Below, one piece after another: positions 58,884-64,000 of a DNA stretch of 64,000 nucleotides. The notes under the pieces were generated by a model that did not search any database, was not told the DNA's origin, and was given only the letters and a program-made list of their open reading frames with translations. Within the stretch, counting starts at the first letter, position 1; each line of letters starts with the position of its first letter. Both the position numbers and the translations under genes were made by a program. The stretch covers positions 6,562 through 70,561 of the forward strand of contig CAJNOL010000264.1 of the NCBI GenBank assembly GCA_905250125.1, written 5' to 3'. The stretch is from Rotaria sordida (Eukaryota > Rotifera > Eurotatoria > Philodinida > Philodinidae).

Positions 58884-60185
58884 TATGAAGTTTACAGGTG
58901 CGGGTAGAGTACGGGAACGAAAAGTTGTGCTTCTGAAGTACTCTGATTTTGGACAAGAAAAAAATCAGAGACCTCGACATAATGAATTAACATTAGTGAT
59001 ATATTGAGGTCACTTATTGAAAAGATGATGATGTATCCGATAATGATTAATCCGATCGGTTTGATGAAATAAATGATTACATGAAAAAGATATTCATTAG
59101 TCCAAAAAACAGGGACACATTGAAATGATGGCAAAATTACTTAGTTTCTTATATACAATCTTCTTGGTTGGCTATGACTTTATTATCTTCTCTAACGAGT
59201 TCAGCAATTAATGTCCGGACCAGACTTACAGAGAGGTGGATATAAGCGTAATAACTCCATAACGGTAACAGTTAGCGATCTGCGGTTTTCAGCAGTTGAA
59301 AGAAGGAAAGCTGGAATATCTTTTTCTCCGATAATGTATAGGACGAAATCCTTTTAAAATTAATCATCTTCATAAAGCATGCAAAATAATGTATGAAAAT
59401 GACCCGCCATCTAGATGAAATTTTGATTTTGATTTTTGATTTAGATAGAGGGACTTCAGATCTATAGTTCAAGATACAATGCGCTTTCTTACTTTCCATC
59501 ACATTTTCATTGAAGTATCAAGCTATTATGATAAAAAATGCGAAAACTTGGTAAAAAAATCAGCAAAATTCCCTATTATTTACGCATGTGAATAGATGAT
59601 TCTATTTACTCAACGGTAGAATGTAATAAGAGAATCATTTGAATTGTATTTTGAACTATAGATTTAAAGTTCATCGATCTAAATCAAAGATCAAAATCAA
59701 AATTTCATCTAGACGGTGAGTCATTTTTATGCATTATTTTGCATGCTTTTCGAAGATGATTAGTTTTAAAAGAATTTCGTCTTATACATTATCGGAGAAA
59801 AAGACATCCCAACTGCTCCTCTTTCAATTGCTGAAAATCGCAGATCACTAACTGCCACCACTATGGAGTTATTGCACTTACACCCATGTCTCTTTAATTC
59901 TGGCGCAGACATTAGTGAGAGAATTACATATATACTGATATCGTGAATTTCCGAAATGAAAAGAAGATATCTCGACATAGGCCTAAGAATCTTTGTATCT
60001 ATCTGTCAACTTAACGGTTCTGGTTCCAATTTCAAGGAGTTTTAAAAAGTCGATTACGATTCGGTTCTCGTTTCCAAATTTTCAGAAACCATCGAATTCT
60101 AGCGAGTGCGGGTAAGGTACGGTTAGAGAACTTGTGGTCGGATCGTGTACGAAAAGTTGTACTCGTGCAGTACTCTATACTCAAG
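58884..60185. repeat. direct repeat pair flanking a fold-back element
   Basis: The left copy (about 58884-58950) carries GGTGCGGGTAGAGTACGGG, ACGAAAAGTTGT and AGTACTCT; the right copy (about 60105-60185) carries AGTGCGGGTAAGGTACGG, ACGAAAAGTTGT and AGTACTCT. They have the same orientation, are about 60-80 bp each, and surround the element at 59190-59925. Confidence 0.55.
59190..59925. mobile_element. 0.7 kb fold-back element
   Basis: TAATAACTCCATA near 59250 mirrors TATGGAGTTATT near 59862. ATAATGTATAGGACGAAATC near 59332 mirrors GAATTTCGTCTTATACATTAT near 59773. CATCTAGATGAAATTTTGATTTTGAT near 59408 mirrors ATCAAAATCAAAATTTCATCTAGA near 59690. The arms are about 280 bp. No transposase. The minus-strand frames over the arms are by-products. 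Confidence 0.8.
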
Positions 60186-61893
60186 TTATAATGACTGCTA
60201 ATATAATGTAAGTAAATTTGAAATATAAGTAGAACTTGAGATTTTTAATTATATAATGAGAGTGATATTGATCATTATTATTGATTTTTATCTTGTGGTT
60301 AAGTTCCAGCAGACGATGACCGTACAAAACATCTGTTCAAGGTCGAAATATCCTTTTGTATGTTTCTTTTACATTTAATAAAGTCTAGATTTCACTAATT
60401 TTACTGCATCATTATTTTCTCTATTTTCATTATATAATTAAAAATCTCAGATTCTACTTTTATTTTAAAGGTAACAGATATATTCGTGATGATTTATATA
60501 AATCTGTAATAAAAAGTGTGTATAAAAATGGAATGAATCAAATAATACTGAATCCACTTATTAAAGAGGCAATTTTCTCGCTAGCAAATATTTTTCAGCT
60601 AGAGGTTCATATCGTTATGAAATTGTAACCTTCGTTTAGAATTAAGAAGTAGATGTTTACTGATGTTAGAACATTTTTTTGCTTTAATGTATTAGATTCA
60701 AAAAAAAAATATAAACACTGAAAATAAAAACAAAAAGAATATGAAATCTTTTCATATTTTTTAAATTCTCTTCAATGGATAGATTTATTTGTAAAAAATA
60801 CTTCTCTTTCGAAAAAAAAAGATAATGCATATTTAAACAACAAACATATGTACAAATACTTATTTATTTTTTGTATAATTCAAATGAAAAGGTATCAGAA
60901 ATGAGACGGAATCAAGGAAGAAACAGCAATCTGTGATTTGTTGTGATTTAAAATGATTTTTATGAATTTATGCGATTTAAATTGATTTTCGTGAGTTTAT
61001 GTGATTTTTATTAGTTAAAATGATTTTGTGTAATTGAACATAATGCAAATATTTCTCTTATAAATGGACCGTTAGTATTATTCCGATTATTATCTTCTAT
61101 GAAATAAATAGTTGAAACAATGTGTGCCAAAGTTACGAACCTAGCGTTCCAAAAAATGTGCACCTAATTTTAGTAACCTAAGAATCAGCATTCATCTCTG
61201 ATTATTTTTCACAAGTTTATTTTATGTTTTGTCATCAATCATGTTTTCATGCTTGGAGTCACCCTCAGGGATCAAAAAGAAGTTACTGTCGTCGTCCTAT
61301 TAGAAGTCTTCATAGTTTGATAGGATCCAGTGTTCTCATTACCAATATCATATTTTTTCTTAAATTAGTCGGATAATAACAAATATCTGTAATACTCTTT
61401 GAAAGGTCTGAAAAGCAGTTTTTGACTTGAAGATGCATCAAAACCTATCTTAAATTCGATAAAAATAGGCTCATTCGACGCAGAAGCTTTTTTTTCTATC
61501 AGAATCTATAAGAAGTTCTAAAATATTCAAATCTTTTCCTATCGATAAATGCCAAATACTGTCTCGATCGAGTCATATTGTTAAAACTAGTGATTTGTTA
61601 GTCTTACGAAGTTGTAGCTTGTACGAGTGTACCAGAGTGATTTGTCTATTGAATATGCAATTCAATGTGCTTTTTCTGAGAAAACTATTTTAAAGTTGAA
61701 ATTTGGTGTCTGGTAAAGCATTTTTGCTCTAATACTATTCATGGGACACAATTTCTCTCCTTTTTGGCTAGTATTCGACAGTCTTCGAGCAGAATAATCC
61801 GCATTTTACTTCAAACAAGTGTTATATTTAGCATCAGCACAAAAAACTGAACGGACTTCTATGTATTTGAAATTGTTTTTGCGACTTGGATAT
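60186..61893. other. no gene recognised; transposon-derived appearance
   Basis: AT-rich spacer with a short tandem repeat at about 60945-61035. No coding exon with splice context. Confidence 0.45.
60945..61035. repeat. about three tandem copies of a 29 bp unit
   Basis: Units start GTGATTTAAAATGATTTTTA, GCGATTTAAATTGATTTTCG and GTGATTTTTATTAGTTAAAA, and the first two end in GAATTTAT or GAGTTTAT. Confidence 0.6.
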
Positions 61894-61993
61894 GCGCGTG
61901 AGTGTGGGTGTGGATATGGCTCTTGAGTGTGAGTGTGGGGTGCGGGTGTGGATACGAGTGATTGTCTTTCCATACTCGCGCCGCACACCCACA
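61894..61993. repeat. degenerate GTGTGG-rich tract with inverse end
   Basis: GTGAGTGTGGGTGTGGATAT, then GTGTGAGTGTGGGGTGCGGG, followed by the inverse GCCGCACACCCAC at about 61980-61992. Similar to the tract at 58722-58830. It borders the Tc1-type fragment. Confidence 0.5.
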
Positions 61994-62361
61994 TTAAAAG
62001 AATCTTTGAATTGTGCTGATAAATTTTTTAGATGACAAAAAGCAAAGATCTTCGTGATATTGTTATTGTTCATTATAAAAATGAGAAGAAGCATCAGAAA
62101 ATTTCAAGTATGTTGACTAATTAGGTACATTGTGCTACAGTTCATCGTTGGATGCAGTGATTTAATCAAAGTGTCTTGGGTGATGCATGCAAATCACTCG
62201 GAAGAAGATGAAATGGGCGAACTAAAAGATTAATTACTTGAGATTTCTGAGGCTTTTTTTTTTGAGTTTTTATAATGAACAATCACAATATCACGAAGAT
62301 CTTTACTTTTTGTCATTGGAAAAATTCATCAACACAATTCAAAAATTCTTTTAATGTGGAA
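61988..62361. mobile_element. fold-back Tc1-type element carrying a transposase fragment
   Basis: The left arm 61990-62104 and right arm 62238-62361 are inverse copies (CCACATTAAAAGAAT, then CAAAGATCTTCGTGATATTG). Both arms contain the beginning of the same transposase reading frame, so the element appears to have formed by inverted duplication of the 5' end of a Tc1-type transposon. Confidence 0.7.
62032..62236 (+). pseudogene. Tc1/mariner-type transposase, N-terminal fragment, dead
   Basis: From the ATG at 62032 the frame reads MTKSKDLRDIVIVHYKNEKK and continues with a helix-turn-helix pattern ending HRWMQ, then FNQS and LGRR-NGR. This matches the N-terminal DNA-binding domain of Tc1 transposases (basic start, two HTH motifs, GRPR-like hinge). 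Four in-frame stops are present: after MLTN, after WMQ, after GRR and after RLIT. The DDE catalytic domain is missing. It is part of a fold-back element. Confidence 0.7.
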
Positions 62362-64000
62362 GTAGCAGGGATTCTATGACGCATGTAAAAAAGAAAACAA
62401 TTTAAGGTTTTATACTTTGTTAGTACCGACATATATGCGAAATAATCAATGTTATTTTCGTTTTTGTTTTTCTCAGAAGAATGGGGCATTTCATTATCAC
62501 ATACGACTTCACTTTTAGCCTTATAAAAAGATCATTTGACTAACTCAGTAGGATTTCTCATTGCTATTCTTGTAAAAAATTTTGCAGTGCATTTTTGACT
62601 TAAATATGAGCTTTGGATTATCGTTATCTCAATTTTTAATTTGAAAATGTTGATTCATGATATCTCGTTATTTGTCTAATCATCTTAATTTTTTTATATA
62701 GATAAAAAAAAGTGGAATAGATAAACTCAAACTTCTAATGAAGAAAACTGAGTCTATTTGAGAAATATTCGAGCTGCTCTTATCTCCGGAAATTTTGAAA
62801 ATGTTACAAGTGCTGATGTAAGATTTTATTCTGGTTAAGTCACTAATTCTAATCAGTACAGATAATATTTTTTTTCTATTAAAACCTCCTACGAATAAGT
62901 CAAATGTTATACTTCCTTTGTTTCTTTCGTAGCCACACCTGTTCATAGTGACTGTGAAATAAGTATTTGGTATTTATTAGTCTATGCAAACCATGTCGAC
63001 TGACTTTCACATGCCAAGAGTATGTTATGTAGAGGGATCATGAAGGAAAATTTTTAGATCGATAAACTTTTATCGAACAAGAATCATCTTTTAAGATTCT
63101 CTTCGATATAATATAATATAGACTTTAGATATGAGATAATAATTAACTTGTTTTTCTTGTAGAAAAGTTGAGTTTCAACATAGATTGTCTTGAGAAAAGA
63201 AAATAAATAAATATATATATATATAAAGTTTGTTTTAGAAAGTAATAGAATTTTTAACACTTTACTTGAAGATATTGTTATAAATATTAAGTTTGAGACT
63301 ATGTAAATTAAAATAATAAATAATATTATTATTACTGCAATACAATATACAACAGTTTGTTATCATCTATCTTTTTTGTTTTATTAAATAGAAGTTCATA
63401 TGATCAAATATATATTAAGGAAAATTAGTTTAGTTTCTTTTGTTTTTGTTATGTTGAGTCTTTCAATCAGAATGGTATTTCATAAAATGATCGATCAATT
63501 TATTTGTCTTTTATGAAAATATCGCATATCTCTTTTAACATTAAATGTTGAATATTAGTCTTTAAAAAATCAAATTTGTTTTTTTCGTTAGATCTCATTT
63601 CAAATAAACAGAATGATCCTGATGATATGATGATCTGTTATCTATCTTTTACGACTATAAAAAAAAACTAATGTCGTAGTTAGATTGTACGAGAGGTACT
63701 CCACTATTTTCTAGAAAATATTTTAGAGTACTGCAATTATACATCTGATCTTTCAAGAGTGTTTTTAAGAGACTTAAATCCATTTAGAATATTTTTCTAG
63801 CATCGTTAATCAAAGTCTTTCATGCATAGAATTTAATTAAGATAATTATTAGACTTGGATATACGAAGAAAAAATTTTTATGGCGCAACAGTGAATATTT
63901 ACAATAGGAAAATTAAGCTTTTTTTCTAATGATAAATACAATTACAATATTGTTTTTTTGTCCTAATACAAGTTCTACATCAAAATAATATTTTAAAATC
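62362..64000. other. no recognisable gene to the window end
   Basis: AT-rich, with a (TA)n tract near 63210-63226. No exon or repeat structure recognised. Confidence 0.45.

Noticed and set aside
1..64000. tRNA, rRNA, CRISPR and bacterial-type operon signals
   Set aside because: Scanning by eye found no convincing A/B boxes, rRNA-like blocks or regular spaced repeats. A tRNA covariance search would be needed to exclude one with certainty.

Overview
This is AT-rich nuclear DNA from a small-genome animal, most likely a bdelloid rotifer. The evidence is indirect. The genes are spliced with very short introns (44 to 70 bp are common). Metazoan genes (SMYD4-like, CLYBL-like, a claudin-like four-pass protein, a coiled-coil/beta-propeller protein) sit beside enzymes unusual in animals (a cobalamin-independent methionine-synthase-like protein, a Baeyer-Villiger-type monooxygenase, a processive-type GT2). 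Degenerate TGTGGG-like tracts resemble the telomere repeat I recall for bdelloids. Species was not determined. A 10-base run of N marks an assembly gap at 19640-19649.

Layout. 1-10.5 kb has no convincing gene; it holds degenerate repeats and three long-inverted-repeat (fold-back) elements. 11.1-11.7 kb: a four-pass claudin-like protein. 12-14.4 kb: two more fold-back elements. 14.6-20.4 kb is the densest gene block: SMYD4-like (minus), then, head to head, CLYBL-like (plus) and a flavin monooxygenase (plus) broken by the gap. 22.8-25.7 kb: a single-pass membrane protein (minus) whose exons I joined across a 1.9 kb intron holding a fold-back element. 27.7-29.4 kb: a GT2 membrane glycosyltransferase (plus), tail to tail with a decayed membrane-anchored cupin pseudogene (29.4-30.2 kb, minus). 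31.1-35.5 kb: a five-exon coiled-coil/beta-propeller gene (minus), one intron of which is almost wholly a mariner-type element with TA target duplication. 35.8-36.5 kb: a four-exon secreted Cys-rich/Thr-rich protein (minus). 41.0-42.8 kb: a four-exon Ser/Gln-rich probable nuclear protein with a C3H knuckle (minus). 42.8-54 kb is gene-poor. 54.0-55.8 kb: the four-exon MetE-like gene (plus). 55.9-64 kb: transposon-rich, with fold-back elements, a dead Tc1-type transposase fragment and telomere-like G-rich tracts.

How the parts work together. There is no operon logic. The one metabolic echo is cobalamin: CLYBL protects B12-dependent metabolism, and the MetE-like protein belongs to the B12-independent methionine synthase fold. 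Exon structures were built by hand from GT/AG sites and reading-frame phase; every join listed closes in frame, but none was tested against transcripts. The most unusual feature is the density of long fold-back DNA elements (at least twelve, of several families), several with TA target sites and two located inside introns.
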